Shown in pieces: positions 34,694 to 45,246 of a stretch of 54,909 bases of DNA (its first letter is position 1; the number at the start of each line of letters is the position of its first letter). Source of the DNA: Paludibacteraceae bacterium (GTDB lineage: Bacteria; Bacteroidota; Bacteroidia; Bacteroidales; Paludibacteraceae); contig JAGBRL010000058.1 in assembly GCA_017632345.1 (NCBI GenBank), forward strand, positions 1 to 54,909, in the 5' to 3' direction. Made by a program: the position numbers and the translations under genes. The notes under the pieces are model-generated. The model worked only from the letters and a program-made list of their open reading frames with translations, did not search any database and was not told where the DNA came from.

Positions 34694-35902
34694 CTAACTC
34701 TTTTTTTCCTCACCTTCTGGCTCCTGACTTTTCACATGAAAAAATCTTCCAAATAAAAACTTCAGAAAAACAATTAAATAATCAAATATAAGAACCAAAA
34801 CGAGCGGCAATACAAATATCGCAACCGAATTCAACACAATCTTCACATCATCAACCTTTTTCATCTCTCCCGCTTCCGAACCATCCAACGGCTCTTTGAA
34901 TTTCGGCATATCCGCATTACCCCACTTGTTATACACAACCCCATCCTTCAACAGCAGCAGCCCCGGATTAGAGCGCACCATCGACAGTAAAGTGTCGTTA
35001 TTTGCCGCGACAAACGGATACTCAGCACCGCCCGCCTCCACTTTGTACTCCCTCATTTCCAGACAGTCCAGCGGCGACGCAGTCAGAGCGTAAAACCCGT
35101 AACCATTCTTTCGCGAAAAATCATATATGTCATTTATCTCGTTGCGTCTGTCTGTGTTTGTCTCGCCAATATTATAGGTTACAAGCAGAAAAAGATACCC
35201 TGAATCATCAATACCACTCTTCTTCTCCGCCTCTCCATGACCTACTTCTTCAAAATAGTCATATATGCGAGTCTCCTTTCTTTCCACCTTCAATCCCTTC
35301 ACAAAGCCTGACAAGTCAGAGCCGACAGCAAAAGGCCTTAAATCAATAATCGGCAAGAAGAACAAACTATAAAAGGAGAGCAACACCGCATAAAAAAAGG
35401 AATATATAGAGATAGTCCATTCCGTACGGTCTGTATATAAGCTCCAGTTAAATCTGTTCCATAAACAGAGCGTTGCCGCCACCGCGACACACATAAGACT
35501 CCAGCCTAAGTCCTTGGTCAGAAGATCAAAAGAAGGCTCTATCGCCGTGTCTTCCGCAACTCCGCCTCCAAAACACAACCCGACAGACACAAGCACAAGC
35601 AGCACAAAGGCATTCATTGCGTTCGACTTCAGGTTTGCACCCAGAAGCAGACACACCCCGACGAAGAAAACGTAGGCCGAATAAATCACAGCCAAAATAA
35701 ACGACACCGGCAAAAAGAAGTCCAACCCCGCCCATCTAAGAAAATCCTCCACTCTGTACGAATTCCCCACCGGGTCAATCGTCATCATGAAACCCGAATA
35801 AGTAAAGACGCACCCCAAAAACAAGCGGCAGATCAGCACCACAAGCCTTCGGAACGTCTCATTCTTCAGAAACGCAAATATATTGGACAACTTAAAACTC
35901 AT
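34694..35902 (-). CDS. BT_3928-like membrane protein with DoxX-type domain
   Basis: 402 aa. The N-terminal half has four hydrophobic segments like DoxX (LICRLFLGCVFTYSGFMMTIDPVGN near 20-44, then AVIYSAYVFFVGVCLLLGAN). A soluble extracytoplasmic part with YLFLLVTYNIGE and a CLEMREYKV segment follows, loosely like a thioredoxin-type fold, and a further membrane helix lies near 365-385. The neighbourhood with DUF1599 and tpiA is conserved in Bacteroidota. Function unknown. Its ATG overlaps the stop of the DUF1599 gene by 4 bp. Confidence 0.75.
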   Translation of the reverse strand: MSFKLSNIFAFLKNETFRRLVVLICRLFLGCVFTYSGFMMTIDPVGNSYRVEDFLRWAGLDFFLPVSFILAVIYSAYVFFVGVCLLLGANLKSNAMNAFVLLVLVSVGLCFGGGVAEDTAIEPSFDLLTKDLGWSLMCVAVAATLCLWNRFNWSLYTDRTEWTISIYSFFYAVLLSFYSLFFLPIIDLRPFAVGSDLSGFVKGLKVERKETRIYDYFEEVGHGEAEKKSGIDDSGYLFLLVTYNIGETNTDRRNEINDIYDFSRKNGYGFYALTASPLDCLEMREYKVEAGGAEYPFVAANNDTLLSMVRSNPGLLLLKDGVVYNKWGNADMPKFKEPLDGSEAGEMKKVDDVKIVLNSVAIFVLPLVLVLIFDYLIVFLKFLFGRFFHVKSQEPEGEEKKS

Positions 35903-36435
35903 TCAAAATCAATCTTGATAAGCCCGAATATCGCATAGTTGACCATATCCATATAGTTTGCATCCACACCTTCCGAAATCAAAGTCTTGTTGTCGTTGGC
36001 CTCAATCTGCTTCGTTCTGTAAAGTTTCATCAGAATCAGGTCTGTGTAAGATGTAGTGCGCATCATACGCCACGCTTCATCGTAATCATGATTTTTAGCA
36101 AGCATCAGCGTGCGCGTCTGCCCCATGTGCTTGTCATAAAGCTCAACAGCTTTGTCCACGCTAATATCATCGCAGTCAGAATAACCAAGTTCCAACTGTA
36201 TCAGCCCCATAATGCCATAATTGACTATCGCGATCAGTTCAGGACGAATACCGTCTCCAACCATCGAAACACCCTTCACCTCAAGCGTGCGGATACGGTT
36301 AGCCTTTATGAAAATCTGGTCTGTTATAGAAGCCGGACGCATAATACGCCACGCAGCTCCGTAATCTTTCAGTTTCTTCACATAAATATCTCTGCAAGCC
36401 GATATTATCTTGTCAAACTGCTCTTCTGTACTCAT
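35899..36435 (-). CDS. DUF1599 protein (two repeats)
   Basis: 178 aa from the ATG at 36435 (MSTEEQFDK). Two copies of one motif are seen: KLKDYGAAWRIMRPASITDQIFIKANRI near residue 25 and KNHDYDEAWRMMRTTSYTDLILMKLYRT near residue 115. Each is followed by MVGDGIRPE or LISEGVDAN and a MVNYAIFGLI-type helix. The domain is conserved in Bacteroidota; biochemical function is not known. It lies in the same operon as tpiA. Confidence 0.85.
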   Translation of the reverse strand: MSTEEQFDKIISACRDIYVKKLKDYGAAWRIMRPASITDQIFIKANRIRTLEVKGVSMVGDGIRPELIAIVNYGIMGLIQLELGYSDCDDISVDKAVELYDKHMGQTRTLMLAKNHDYDEAWRMMRTTSYTDLILMKLYRTKQIEANDNKTLISEGVDANYMDMVNYAIFGLIKIDFE

Positions 36436-36501
36436 AACAATTGATTTAACGTGCAAATTTACGTTTTTTTAATTATTATTTTGAAATATCAGACACATAA
36501 A

Positions 36502-36774
36502 TTACTGGTTAAACATATCTTTATTGTAAAAATCCAGAATCTGAACAACCATGTCGTACGCCAATCGGGCTGGACTTTCAGGGTTTATCTCCATCGCCTG
36601 CCTATAACTGTTCATAGCCATCTGCCAATTTTCCATCTTTCTATATGCGTTGCCCAGCAAGAAATAAGCTTCGTCGTCCTGCACGTTAGTCGCCACATAC
36701 TTCTCCAAAAGTTCAACAACCTCCGAAGTTCTGCCCTGTGCCAACATCTCTTTTATTTGCTTTGAATCATCCAT
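36502..36774 (-). CDS. Small TPR-repeat protein
   Basis: 90 aa. One good tetratricopeptide unit at about 33-66 (DDEAYFLLGNAYRKMENWQMAMNSYRQAMEINP) with helix-forming flanks on both sides. Too short for a scaffold of its own; it probably binds another protein. It is 66 bp upstream of the DUF1599 gene and 52 bp after the patatin gene. Confidence 0.75.
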   Translation of the reverse strand: MDDSKQIKEMLAQGRTSEVVELLEKYVATNVQDDEAYFLLGNAYRKMENWQMAMNSYRQAMEINPESPARLAYDMVVQILDFYNKDMFNQ

Positions 36775-36826
36775 GCTCTTTTAATCTTTATAAGAAGAAA
36801 CGCCTATCAGACGTTCTTTGTTTTCA

Positions 36827-37684
36827 TTATCTTCCAAAAACGAAATATTCAGGATTTTTCTCCACAACCGCGCGAGCACGTTCATACCCCTGCGAATACA
36901 AATCCTCCAGCTTTTCAACACTCTTCTCCAAACGAGAGACCTCAATCTTCTCTTCCGGCCTTATGACCAACATATTGCCCAGCTTCTCATTCTCCTCTAT
37001 AAAATCCATCACCTCGTTATAGTCAAAATACTTGCGTCTCAGGCGATTCTGCAATTTAGGAAACTGCCTATACACAAAACTTGGGCAGAACATCTCCTTG
37101 TTATCCTTCCTGTAACCGTAGTTTCTAGTAAGAACCACCACGAGTTTGTCACAACCGTCTGACATAGCCCTCCTTACCGGTATCGCATCACAAATTCCGC
37201 CATCGAGCATCGGCTTTCCGTCCAGCTCCGTTATTTTAGCCACAAACGGCAAACTGCTGGACGCCATCACAATCCTGTTCAGCCTTTTCTTGTCGCTGTG
37301 CTCTTCAAGATACTCGGCCTCTCCAGTCTCACAATTGCTCGCCACAAAAATAGTCCTGCCCGGATTAGCAAAATACGCATCATAATCCAAAGGAATAATC
37401 TTTTCAGGAAAATCATTGAACAGCAAGTCATAATCTATAAGATTACGTTTCAGAATCAAATTCTTGACACTTATATACTTATATTTGTCATAAAGGTCAA
37501 TATTGCACATCTTTGCCCTGCCTCGCTGCTTTGCCGCATAAGACACGCCATTGCATGCTCCTGCCGAGACTCCGATTGTATATGGAAAATTTATGTTTTT
37601 ATCCAAGAAATAGTCCAGAACCCCGGCCGTAAAAGTGCCGCGCATTCCGCCACCTTCCAAAACCAAACCTATTTTTTCGCTCAT
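36827..37684 (-). CDS. Patatin-like phospholipase
   Basis: 285 aa from the ATG at 37684 (a GTG two codons earlier is possible). The oxyanion loop EGGGMRG lies near 10-16, the nucleophile motif GVSAG near 38-42 (Ser40), and the second catalytic element MLDGGICDAIP in mid-protein supplies the Asp. It is a single-domain cytoplasmic or membrane-associated acyl hydrolase of the RssA/YjjU type. Substrate not readable. First gene of the operon towards tpiA. Confidence 0.9.
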   Translation of the reverse strand: MSEKIGLVLEGGGMRGTFTAGVLDYFLDKNINFPYTIGVSAGACNGVSYAAKQRGRAKMCNIDLYDKYKYISVKNLILKRNLIDYDLLFNDFPEKIIPLDYDAYFANPGRTIFVASNCETGEAEYLEEHSDKKRLNRIVMASSSLPFVAKITELDGKPMLDGGICDAIPVRRAMSDGCDKLVVVLTRNYGYRKDNKEMFCPSFVYRQFPKLQNRLRRKYFDYNEVMDFIEENEKLGNMLVIRPEEKIEVSRLEKSVEKLEDLYSQGYERARAVVEKNPEYFVFGR

Positions 37685-37911
37685 TTCCACTTAATTTTTA
37701 CACATCATAAAGATACGAAAAATTTTCTGAAAAATACCTGATTAAACATAAAAAATTTCCGGAAGAGCCCAACAATCAGCAAACAGATAACGAGCAAAAA
37801 AGACGACGAAACAGCAGAGATGATTCATCCCACTGAGTTATCCCACTCGCCCTTACATGGACTACACATATATATTTTTCGTGATTTTTTTAAGAAGAGT
37901 ATCATAGTTTG

Positions 37912-37998
37912 CGGTGAGAGGGGGATTCGAACCCCCGGTACGGTTACCCGTACGTCAGTTTAGCAAACTGGTGGTTTCAGCCACTCACCCATCTCACC
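37912..37998 (-). tRNA. tRNA-Ser (anticodon GCU)
   Basis: Class II tRNA of 87 nt without an encoded CCA. On the minus strand the acceptor stem GGTGAGA pairs with TCTCACC; the loop TTGCTAA carries GCT; the long variable arm GTACGGGTAACCGTAC and the GGTTCGAATCC T-arm are clear. It reads AGC/AGU. A textbook Bacteroidota promoter lies directly upstream. Confidence 0.96.
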
Positions 37999-38031
37999 TT
38001 AAACTAATCGTTCGTGTTCTAATTTCGGCTG

Positions 38032-38062
38032 CAAAGATATGAGATGTTTTTTTAAATACAAA
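38032..38062 (-). promoter_or_regulatory. Promoter of tRNA-Ser
   Basis: On the minus strand TTTG (38059-38062) and TATCTTTG (38032-38039) are separated by 19 bp, matching the Bacteroidota TTTG-N19-TAnnTTTG layout. The -7 box is 33 bp before the tRNA. Confidence 0.72.
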
Positions 38063-38116
38063 ACAAAAAGATGAGATTTTTTGTCATTTTTTTGATTATT
38101 TTTGAAATCTGAAATT

Positions 38117-38304
38117 AAGGCATCTTCTATAAATTACGTTTTGTGATTTTTTCCATTCTCAAATCCGTTTTTGGACGCTTTTGAGTCTATTTTGCTTATA
38201 TTGCTCTTATTTACGCAATTACGATGTCCGTCCGCATCGCTCTTTCGCAATATAATCAAACTAATGTCTTTCTAAATCATTTCAAACTAATTTATAGAAA
38301 CCGC
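38117..38304 (-). repeat. Interspersed inverted-end element, copy C
   Basis: The left end AAGGCATCTTCTATAAATTA (38117-38136) is inverted at the right as TAATTTATAGAAACCGC (38288-38304). On the minus strand the core GCGAAAGAGCGATGCGGACG and the downstream CAAAATAGACTCAAAAGC match copies E and F. About 188 bp, no coding capacity. It lies between tRNA-Ser and mltG. Confidence 0.72.
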
Positions 38305-38335
38305 AATAAAAGAATTTAAAAACGAAAAGATAAAA

Positions 38336-39382
38336 ATGACCAAGAAAAAGACAAACAACAAATTAAAATGGATTTTAGGAGGAACAGCAGCATTTTTGCT
38401 TATATCCGCAGCTGCCGCTTACTTTATATACTCCAGCACCGTAGCTCCTAACATATTCACAGAAGAGAAGACTTTTATAAAAATATATCCGGAAGACTCG
38501 TTTGACGACATTTTAAAAAAGATAGAAGAAACCGGAGTAATGCGAGACGTCGGCTCCTTTAAATTGCTTGCCAAGCAACAAGGATATCCGGAGAAAATTG
38601 TTCCCGGCAACTACGAATTGTCCAACGGCATGAGCAACGTGAAACTTGTGAACAACCTTGTTAAAGGCCGTCAGGCTCCTGTCCGACTCACTTTTAACAA
38701 CATAAGGACCAAACAGGCTCTGGCTGGCAAGCTGTCCAAATCTCTGCTTATGGACTCTACTGAATTTGTGGACATGATGAACAACGCAGAAATACTGTCT
38801 ATCTATGGACTGAACCGCGCTACTGCCGTGTCACTGTTCATACCCGACACATACGAAGTTTACTGGAACTTATCTCCAACAGACCTTTTGGACCGGATGA
38901 AAAAGGAGCACAACATATTTTGGAATGAAGAAAGAACCCAGAAACTCAATGCGCTAGGTCTGTCTCAGGCCGAGGTCAGCACCCTCGCCTCTATTGTTGA
39001 GGAAGAGACAAGCAAAAAAGACGAGAAACCTATAGTTGCAGGATTATATCTGAACAGGCTTAAAAGAGGAATTCCGCTGCAAGCCGACCCGACCGTCAAG
39101 TTTGCCCTACAAAATTTCGGGTTAAGAAGAATATACAAAAAGCATCTTGAGTATGACTCGCCATACAACACATATCTGTATGCCGGACTGCCTCCTGGTC
39201 CTATAAGAATCCCGTCAAAAGAATCCATCGACGCAGTACTGAACTTCACAAAGCACAACTACATATACATGTGCGCAAAAGAGGATTTTTCCGGCTACCA
39301 CAATTTCGCCTCCAGCCTGGACGAGCATAATAAGAACGCGGCTAAATACCGCAATGCTCTGAACAGAAAAAATATACGATAA
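38336..39382 (+). CDS. mltG: Endolytic transglycosylase MltG
   Basis: 348 aa. A basic N-terminus and one membrane helix (about 11-33) precede the periplasmic part, with a LysM-like segment near 45-100 and the YceG domain containing LASIVEEETSKKDEKP, where Glu222 matches the catalytic glutamate, then LQADPTVKFAL and YNTYLYAGLPPGPI. MltG cuts nascent glycan strands and sets their length. Normal length. A terminator follows. Confidence 0.94.
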   Translation: MTKKKTNNKLKWILGGTAAFLLISAAAAYFIYSSTVAPNIFTEEKTFIKIYPEDSFDDILKKIEETGVMRDVGSFKLLAKQQGYPEKIVPGNYELSNGMSNVKLVNNLVKGRQAPVRLTFNNIRTKQALAGKLSKSLLMDSTEFVDMMNNAEILSIYGLNRATAVSLFIPDTYEVYWNLSPTDLLDRMKKEHNIFWNEERTQKLNALGLSQAEVSTLASIVEEETSKKDEKPIVAGLYLNRLKRGIPLQADPTVKFALQNFGLRRIYKKHLEYDSPYNTYLYAGLPPGPIRIPSKESIDAVLNFTKHNYIYMCAKEDFSGYHNFASSLDEHNKNAAKYRNALNRKNIR

Positions 39383-39386
39383 AAGA

Positions 39387-39427
39387 AAAGCCGAACACAA
39401 TCAATAACGATTATGTTCGGCTTTTTT
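39387..39427 (+). terminator. Terminator of mltG
   Basis: AAGCCGAACACAATC and GATTATGTTCGGCTT pair over 15 positions with one mismatch, followed by six T. Confidence 0.85.
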
Positions 39428-39431
39428 ACTT

Positions 39432-39491
39432 AAGGCGACTTCCTCTAAAATCCTAAATTAAACTACAAAAGTAATTTATTGAAACCACCTT
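39432..39491. repeat. Interspersed inverted-end element, short copy D
   Basis: 60 bp with the ends AAGGCGACTTC and ACCACCTT and the inner inverted pair TAAATTA / TAATTTA. It appears to be an internally deleted member of the family of copies A-F. Confidence 0.5.
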
Positions 39492-39508
39492 GACCTCTAC
39501 AAATTTTA

Positions 39509-40306
39509 TTAATTCATAATCTCGTCTTTCTCTATAAACTGAAAATACTTCACCGTTGACACTTTAAGTTCGTACGTTGCAAGGTCGTCACAAACGATAA
39601 TTCCCTTAGGGTGCAACTGCAAAGCGCTCAGCGTGCACATCTGAGACACACCGCCCTCGATAGCCTGCTGCAAAGCCCGAGCCTTGCCATAACCATTGAC
39701 AATGATAAGCACCTCTCTTGCGTCCATAATGGTTCCTACCCCTACGGTTAGCGCAGTCGTTGGCACTTTTGACATATCATTATCAAAGAATCTTGAGTTA
39801 GCGATAAGAGTATCTGCCGTCAACGTTTTAACGCGAGTTCTAGATGTAAGAGACGACCCCGGTTCGTTAAAGGCAATATGTCCGTCAGGACCAATGCCGC
39901 CAACAAAAAGGTCTATACCGCCGGCAGCCTTTATCCGCTCTTCGTAACCGGCACATTCCGCCGCCAGATCCACCGCATTTCCGTTAAGTATATTAACCTG
40001 ATTTTCAGGTATATCTATATGCGAAAAGAAATTATTCCACATAAAAGAATGGTAACTTTCAGGATGTTCTTTAGGCAAATTGACATACTCGTCCATATTG
40101 AACGTAACCACATTCTTAAACGAGACCAAACCTTTCTTGTTAAGCTCGATTAATTCTCTGTACATTCCAAGAGGCGACGAACCTGTTGGCAGCCCCAACA
40201 CAAACTTCCTATCTGCAGTAGGATTAGCCTTATTTATAGCCGCAGCCACGTAATTTGCTGCCCATTTTGACACCTTGTCATAATCTGGCTGAATTAAAAC
40301 TCTCAT
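39509..40306 (-). CDS. nagB: Glucosamine-6-phosphate deaminase
   Basis: 265 aa. It converts glucosamine 6-phosphate to fructose 6-phosphate and ammonia. The [15 protein letters not shown] substrate loop, the [21 protein letters not shown] segment, [19 protein letters not shown] (catalytic Asp and His) and SRTRVKTLT are all present. It follows lgt by 12 bp in the same direction, so the two may be cotranscribed. Confidence 0.95.
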   Translation of the reverse strand: MRVLIQPDYDKVSKWAANYVAAAINKANPTADRKFVLGLPTGSSPLGMYRELIELNKKGLVSFKNVVTFNMDEYVNLPKEHPESYHSFMWNNFFSHIDIPENQVNILNGNAVDLAAECAGYEERIKAAGGIDLFVGGIGPDGHIAFNEPGSSLTSRTRVKTLTADTLIANSRFFDNDMSKVPTTALTVGVGTIMDAREVLIIVNGYGKARALQQAIEGGVSQMCTLSALQLHPKGIIVCDDLATYELKVSTVKYFQFIEKDEIMN

Positions 40307-40318
40307 ATATTAAAAAAT

Positions 40319-41164
40319 TTAAGACTCTATTGATTTGGATTTTCTATCCTTTCGCATCTGAAGCAGACCTCTGAACAACAAATAAAAGCCAACCACAAAG
40401 AATGGCACACTCAGCAACTGCCCCATGTTCAAAACCATATCATTCTCAAAGTCCACCTGATTTTCCTTAATAAACTCAAGCAAGAACCTTGTGAAGAATA
40501 TACCTATCAGAAACACACCGAACAAGAACCCCTCGTACTTGCGAGCATCAGTCTTCCAATACAAGTAAAGAAGCACAGAAAACGTCACAACACAGTACAA
40601 CACTTCATAAATCTGCGTAGGATGGCTTGGTTCTGAAAATATAGGCTCCATACCATTCTGCCATCTGCCAATATTAGTGACAAACCTGAAAGCCCAAGGC
40701 ACATCCGTAGGATTTCCGTATATCTCATGATTAAACAGATTGCCCATCCTGATGCACGCTCCACATATTGCAACCGCAATAACAATCCTGTCCAGCACCC
40801 AAATATAACTTTTCTGTATAGTCTTTCTGAAGAGCCACATAGCAGTAAGAATCCCGAACGCGCCCCCATGGCTAGACAAACCGCCTTTCCAAATACAGAA
40901 CAATTCCAACAGATGGTTCGAATAATACTCCCAATCATAGAAGAAGCAGTGTCCGATTCTCGCGCCTATGATAGTTCCGAATATCATGTAATAAAGCAGC
41001 CGTTCCATCGCTTCAGGAGGCAATCCTTCATTTTTGTATATTTTTGACTCCACATGATAGCCAATAAAAAAGCCAAGCGCCCACATAAGCCCGTACCAAC
41101 GAACCGTAAAAGGCCCTACCGATATTAAGTCCGGATCAAACGTCCACGTTATATATGATAACAT
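40319..41164 (-). CDS. lgt: Prolipoprotein diacylglyceryl transferase
   Basis: 281 aa with about seven membrane helices. Lgt attaches diacylglycerol to the lipobox cysteine of prolipoproteins. Visible motifs: TVRWYGLMWALGF, GARIGHCFFYD, GGLSSHGG (with the conserved His) and the IRMGNLFNHEIYGNPTD signature loop, then HPTQIYEV. It lies 63 bp after secA, separated by a terminator, and 12 bp before nagB. Confidence 0.94.
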   Translation of the reverse strand: MLSYITWTFDPDLISVGPFTVRWYGLMWALGFFIGYHVESKIYKNEGLPPEAMERLLYYMIFGTIIGARIGHCFFYDWEYYSNHLLELFCIWKGGLSSHGGAFGILTAMWLFRKTIQKSYIWVLDRIVIAVAICGACIRMGNLFNHEIYGNPTDVPWAFRFVTNIGRWQNGMEPIFSEPSHPTQIYEVLYCVVTFSVLLYLYWKTDARKYEGFLFGVFLIGIFFTRFLLEFIKENQVDFENDMVLNMGQLLSVPFFVVGFYLLFRGLLQMRKDRKSKSIES

Positions 41165-41184
41165 ATTTTTTATTTTTTAGTTAA

Positions 41185-41220
41185 TAAAAAAAGGAAGCTC
41201 GCATAAAAGCGAGTTCCTTT
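41185..41220 (-). terminator. Terminator of secA
   Basis: AAAGGAACTCGC and GCGAGCTTCCTTT pair on the minus strand with one mismatch around a T-rich loop, followed by a T run. It lies between the secA stop and the lgt start. Confidence 0.82.
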
Positions 41221-41227
41221 AAAATTA

Positions 41228-44200
41228 TCAAGCATCCTTACCATGACACTGTTTGTACTTTTTGCCACTTCCGCAAGGGCAAGGGTCATTTCTGCCGATT
41301 CTATTTTCAACACGAACAGGCTGCTTCTTTTCCTGAGCCTGCTGTTCAGGCTCTCTCCGAGACTCCGCAGCGTCGTCGCCCCTTCCTGTCTTGTACTGCT
41401 GAGGCTGCTGCCTTTGAGGCTCTTCTTCCGGAGCTTCCTCTGGAGCTTTAGTCTCTACAGGAATTTGTCCGCGCATAAGAATAGAAACCGCCTTTCTGTT
41501 CATATCAACCACCATTCTCTTGAACAAGTTGAACGACTCAAGCTTATAAATCAACAGAGGGTCTTTCTGCTCATAACTTGCATTCTGAACAGAATTTCTC
41601 AAATCGTCCATCTCGCGCAAATGCTCCTTCCAATGTTCGTCAATCATATGCAGCAATATAGACTTTTCAAACACCTTGACAATCTCCTTGCCTTCTGTCT
41701 CATAAGCTCTCTTCATATTTACCGGCACATTATACTGCATTCTGCCGTCTGAAATAGGAATCAAAATATTTTCATATCTGTCGCCATGCTCCTCATAAAC
41801 ATTCTTGATAAACGGATAAGCGATTTCCGCTATTCGGTCCGTTTTACGTTTAAACGCACTCATTGCCTCCTCGAACACAATATCAACAATCGCCAGTTCT
41901 TTCTTAGAAAGGAACATTTCTTTTGACACTGCAGAATCTACAGCAAAAATTCTCTGCAGCTCATGCTTGAAAGAATCATAGTCATTAACCGCTTTGGCGT
42001 TCGACACAACCTCCACTATAGAGTCGTATATCATGTTCATGATGTTCACGCCCATACGCTCTCCGTGCAATGTCTGACGTCTCTTCTTGTAAATCACCTC
42101 ACGCTGAGCGTTCATCACATCATCATACTCAAGCAAGCGCTTACGCACGCCGAAATGATTCTCTTCCACCTTCTTCTGCGCATTCTCCACAGACTTAGTA
42201 AGCCAGCTATGCTCAATAACCTCACCTTCCTTGAATCCGAGTTTGTCCATCATTCCCGCAATCTTGTCAGAGCCGAACATTCTCATCAGATTATCTTCTA
42301 GAGAGACATAAAAGACAGAAGAACCTGGGTCCCCCTGACGTCCGGCACGCCCTCTCAGCTGACGGTCCACACGACGCGACTCATGTCTTTCCGTACCTAT
42401 GATAGCCAGACCACCAGCAGCCTTGACTTCGTCAGACAGTTTAATGTCGGTACCACGACCTGCCATATTTGTGGCGATAGTAACCGTGCTGCCCTTACCA
42501 GCCTCAGCCACAATCTCGGCCTCCTTCTGATGCAACTTGGCATTCAACACATTGTGCTTAATCTTCCTCAACGTGAGCATACGGCTGAACAACTCCGAGA
42601 TTTCCACCGAAGTAGTACCAACAAGCACAGGACGTCCGGATTCCACAAGCCTTACAATCTCCTCGATTACCGCATTATACTTTTCACGCTTAGTTCGATA
42701 AATACGGTCGTTCATATCCTTACGCGCAATCGGCTTATTTGTTGGAATAACGACAACATCAAGCTTGTATATGTTCCACAACTCACCAGCTTCCGTTTCT
42801 GCCGTACCGGTCATACCCGAAAGTTTGTGATACATACGGAAATAATTCTGCAAAGTGATAGTTGCATAAGTCTGAGTAGCCGCCTCAACCTTAACGCGCT
42901 CCTTAGCCTCGATAGCCTGATGCAATCCGTCAGAATACCTGCGTCCGTCCATAATACGGCCCGTCTGCTCGTCAACAATCTTGACCTTGTCGTCAATCAC
43001 CACATACTGTTCCTCCTTGTTAAACAAGGCGTAAGCTTTCAGCAACTGGTTGATTGTATGAACACGCTCAGACTTGATATTGTAATTTTCCATCAGTTCG
43101 TCCTTCTTAACCTGCTTTTCATCAGGAGAAAGAGAACTCTTTTCTATTTCAGCAACAGCAGCGCCCACATCAGGCAACACAAAGAACTGAGGGTCTTCGG
43201 ACGCACCTGTAAGCTCGTCGATACCCTTGTCTGTAAGCTCCACACTATTGTGCTTTTCATCAATCACAAAATAAAGCGGATCTGTTGCTATATGCATATT
43301 CTTGTTATGCTCAGCAATATAGAACTCCTCAGTTTTAAGCAAGACCGACTTGACGCCAGGCTCGCTCAGATACTTGATAAGCGGAGTATTCTTAGGCAAA
43401 GCCTTATAAGACCTGAACAAAGACAACGCGCCCTCTTCCTGCTCTTTCTTGTCTGAAGATTTCATAAGCATCTTTGCGTCAGAAAGGTATTTGGTAGCCA
43501 GCGCGCGCTGCAGCGCCACCAATCTTTCGACCCTCGGACACAAAGCCTCATACTGCTGGTTCTCGCCCTTAGGCACAGGACCAGAAATAATCAAAGGAGT
43601 ACGCGCGTCATCAATAAGGACAGAGTCCACCTCATCGACAATCGCGTAGTTATGCTTTCTTTGCACTAAGTCAGACTCTCGCGTAGCCATATTGTCGCGA
43701 AGGTAGTCAAACCCGAACTCGTTGTTAGTACCAAAAGTGATGTCGGCCATATAGGCATTGCGTCTGCCAGGCGAATTCGGCTGATGTTTGTCAATACAGT
43801 CAACACTAAGGCCATGGAACTGATAAAGCGGACCCATCCATTCGGAGTCACGTTTAGACAAGTAGTCATTAACAGTAATCACATGCACACCGTTTCCAGT
43901 CAAGGCGTTAAGGAACACCGGCAAGGTAGCCACAAGCGTCTTACCCTCCCCAGTAGCCATCTCGGCGATTTTTCCTTTATGAAGCACAACCCCGCCAAAC
44001 AGCTGCACATTGTAATGAATCATGTTCCATATAGTTTCGTTACCGCCGGCAACCCATCTGTTTTTGTAGATAGCCTTATCGCCATCAATAGTCACAAAAT
44101 CCTTGCTTATGGCCAGTTCCCTGTCCATATCAGTTGCAGTGACCACGACCTCTTCCTGTTCAGAAAAACGGCGGGCAGTATCCTTCACTATAGCGAACAC

Positions 44201-44527
44201 TTCCGGAAGAACTTTCTCTAGCACCTCTTCATACTTGTCAAGCTTAACCTTTTCAAGCTTGTCAATTTCGTTGTAAGTCTTTTCGCGCTGCTCAATCTCC
44301 TGAGCCTCAATCTTAGACCTCAAGTCTTCAATGCGTTTTGTTTCGTCTGCGACATACTGCTTTATCTGCTCACGTATATCGTAAGTTTTCTGACGAAGCT
44401 CATCATTTGAAAGCTCTTTTATCGACGGATAAACCAACTCAATTTTAGCAACGTAAGGCTGAATCTCTTTCATGTCCCGCTGAGCCTTGTTGCCAAATAA
44501 TTTAGATAAAAAATCGTTTAAACCCAT
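41228..44527 (-). CDS. secA: Preprotein translocase ATPase SecA
   Basis: 1099 aa, the long Bacteroidota form with insertions in the front half. SecA drives preproteins through SecYEG. The Walker A region is [12 protein letters not shown] and the DEAD box [18 protein letters not shown]; the second motor shows [16 protein letters not shown] and [11 protein letters not shown] Gln/Pro/Glu-rich linker leads to the zinc-binding tail [13 protein letters not shown], which contacts SecB or ribosomes. A -7-like TATTTTTG is seen at 44625-44632 on the minus strand. Confidence 0.96.
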   Translation of the reverse strand: MGLNDFLSKLFGNKAQRDMKEIQPYVAKIELVYPSIKELSNDELRQKTYDIREQIKQYVADETKRIEDLRSKIEAQEIEQREKTYNEIDKLEKVKLDKYEEVLEKVLPEVFAIVKDTARRFSEQEEVVVTATDMDRELAISKDFVTIDGDKAIYKNRWVAGGNETIWNMIHYNVQLFGGVVLHKGKIAEMATGEGKTLVATLPVFLNALTGNGVHVITVNDYLSKRDSEWMGPLYQFHGLSVDCIDKHQPNSPGRRNAYMADITFGTNNEFGFDYLRDNMATRESDLVQRKHNYAIVDEVDSVLIDDARTPLIISGPVPKGENQQYEALCPRVERLVALQRALATKYLSDAKMLMKSSDKKEQEEGALSLFRSYKALPKNTPLIKYLSEPGVKSVLLKTEEFYIAEHNKNMHIATDPLYFVIDEKHNSVELTDKGIDELTGASEDPQFFVLPDVGAAVAEIEKSSLSPDEKQVKKDELMENYNIKSERVHTINQLLKAYALFNKEEQYVVIDDKVKIVDEQTGRIMDGRRYSDGLHQAIEAKERVKVEAATQTYATITLQNYFRMYHKLSGMTGTAETEAGELWNIYKLDVVVIPTNKPIARKDMNDRIYRTKREKYNAVIEEIVRLVESGRPVLVGTTSVEISELFSRMLTLRKIKHNVLNAKLHQKEAEIVAEAGKGSTVTIATNMAGRGTDIKLSDEVKAAGGLAIIGTERHESRRVDRQLRGRAGRQGDPGSSVFYVSLEDNLMRMFGSDKIAGMMDKLGFKEGEVIEHSWLTKSVENAQKKVEENHFGVRKRLLEYDDVMNAQREVIYKKRRQTLHGERMGVNIMNMIYDSIVEVVSNAKAVNDYDSFKHELQRIFAVDSAVSKEMFLSKKELAIVDIVFEEAMSAFKRKTDRIAEIAYPFIKNVYEEHGDRYENILIPISDGRMQYNVPVNMKRAYETEGKEIVKVFEKSILLHMIDEHWKEHLREMDDLRNSVQNASYEQKDPLLIYKLESFNLFKRMVVDMNRKAVSILMRGQIPVETKAPEEAPEEEPQRQQPQQYKTGRGDDAAESRREPEQQAQEKKQPVRVENRIGRNDPCPCGSGKKYKQCHGKDA

Positions 44528-44796
44528 AAATCAACATTTAGCCTTGCCAAACAGACAAACTGACTTGCAGAAGCCCATTTCACAGGCGACATTTACAAAA
44601 TACGCCTAAATACCTTAAGCACTACAAAAATAATCAAAAATAAACTAGTTTTTCACTTTTATTTCAAAAAAAATCTTAATAAAAGTTAAGACACTGTAAA
44701 TCAAACATATAATTTACATCATATCAGGCATATAACACAAACGAGGAGCAACAACAAAGCCGCCCCTCGTATAAAAAAAGCTTCTACCTATCGACA

Positions 44797-45222
44797 TTAA
44801 AATCTGTACAGATCATTTGCCGCGATAAGTTCCAACTTGTTCTTCTGCAAAGCCTCTACGCACCCCTGAAGGTTAGACGGCTTGATTATGATGTTCGCGC
44901 CCACACCTTCTGCAAAAGCGTACATATACTCTATATATATATTTTCTTTAGCCAATATATCCAAAGCAGAAGACAAAGCGCCTGGAGTATTGGGTGAGTG
45001 CAGACAAATAACATCAGTCAGCGAAACCGCAAACTTATTGCTTTTCAAAACCTCCTGAGCCTTTTCCGGATCAGAGACAATAGCGCGCAATATACCAAAG
45101 TCCGAATTGTCCGCAACGCTAAACGCAGTCATGTTTATGCCGGACTTGCCAAGCAGAGCCGCCACGTCATTCAGACGCCCTGTCTTGTTTTCCAAAAAGA
45201 CCGAAATCTGTTTTACTATCAT
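44797..45222 (-). CDS. ACT-domain protein, tandem ACT
   Basis: 141 aa with two ACT-like halves: VKQISVFLENKTGRLNDVAALLGKSGINMTAFSV at the start, and NTPGALSSALDILAKENIYIEYMYAF in the second half. Such proteins bind amino acids and are found directly after paaK in Bacteroidota and other anaerobes. It lies 24 bp after paaK. The likely job is amino-acid-responsive control of the neighbouring ligase or pathway; this is inference from position. Confidence 0.85.
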   Translation of the reverse strand: MIVKQISVFLENKTGRLNDVAALLGKSGINMTAFSVADNSDFGILRAIVSDPEKAQEVLKSNKFAVSLTDVICLHSPNTPGALSSALDILAKENIYIEYMYAFAEGVGANIIIKPSNLQGCVEALQKNKLELIAANDLYRF

Positions 45223-45246
45223 ATCGCTTGTATTTAAGTTGTTCTT

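Noticed and set aside
44740..44775. Terminator after the ACT-domain gene (ACGAGG...CCTCGT)
   Set aside because: The stem is short with internal mismatches and has no clear T run, so I do not list it as a feature.
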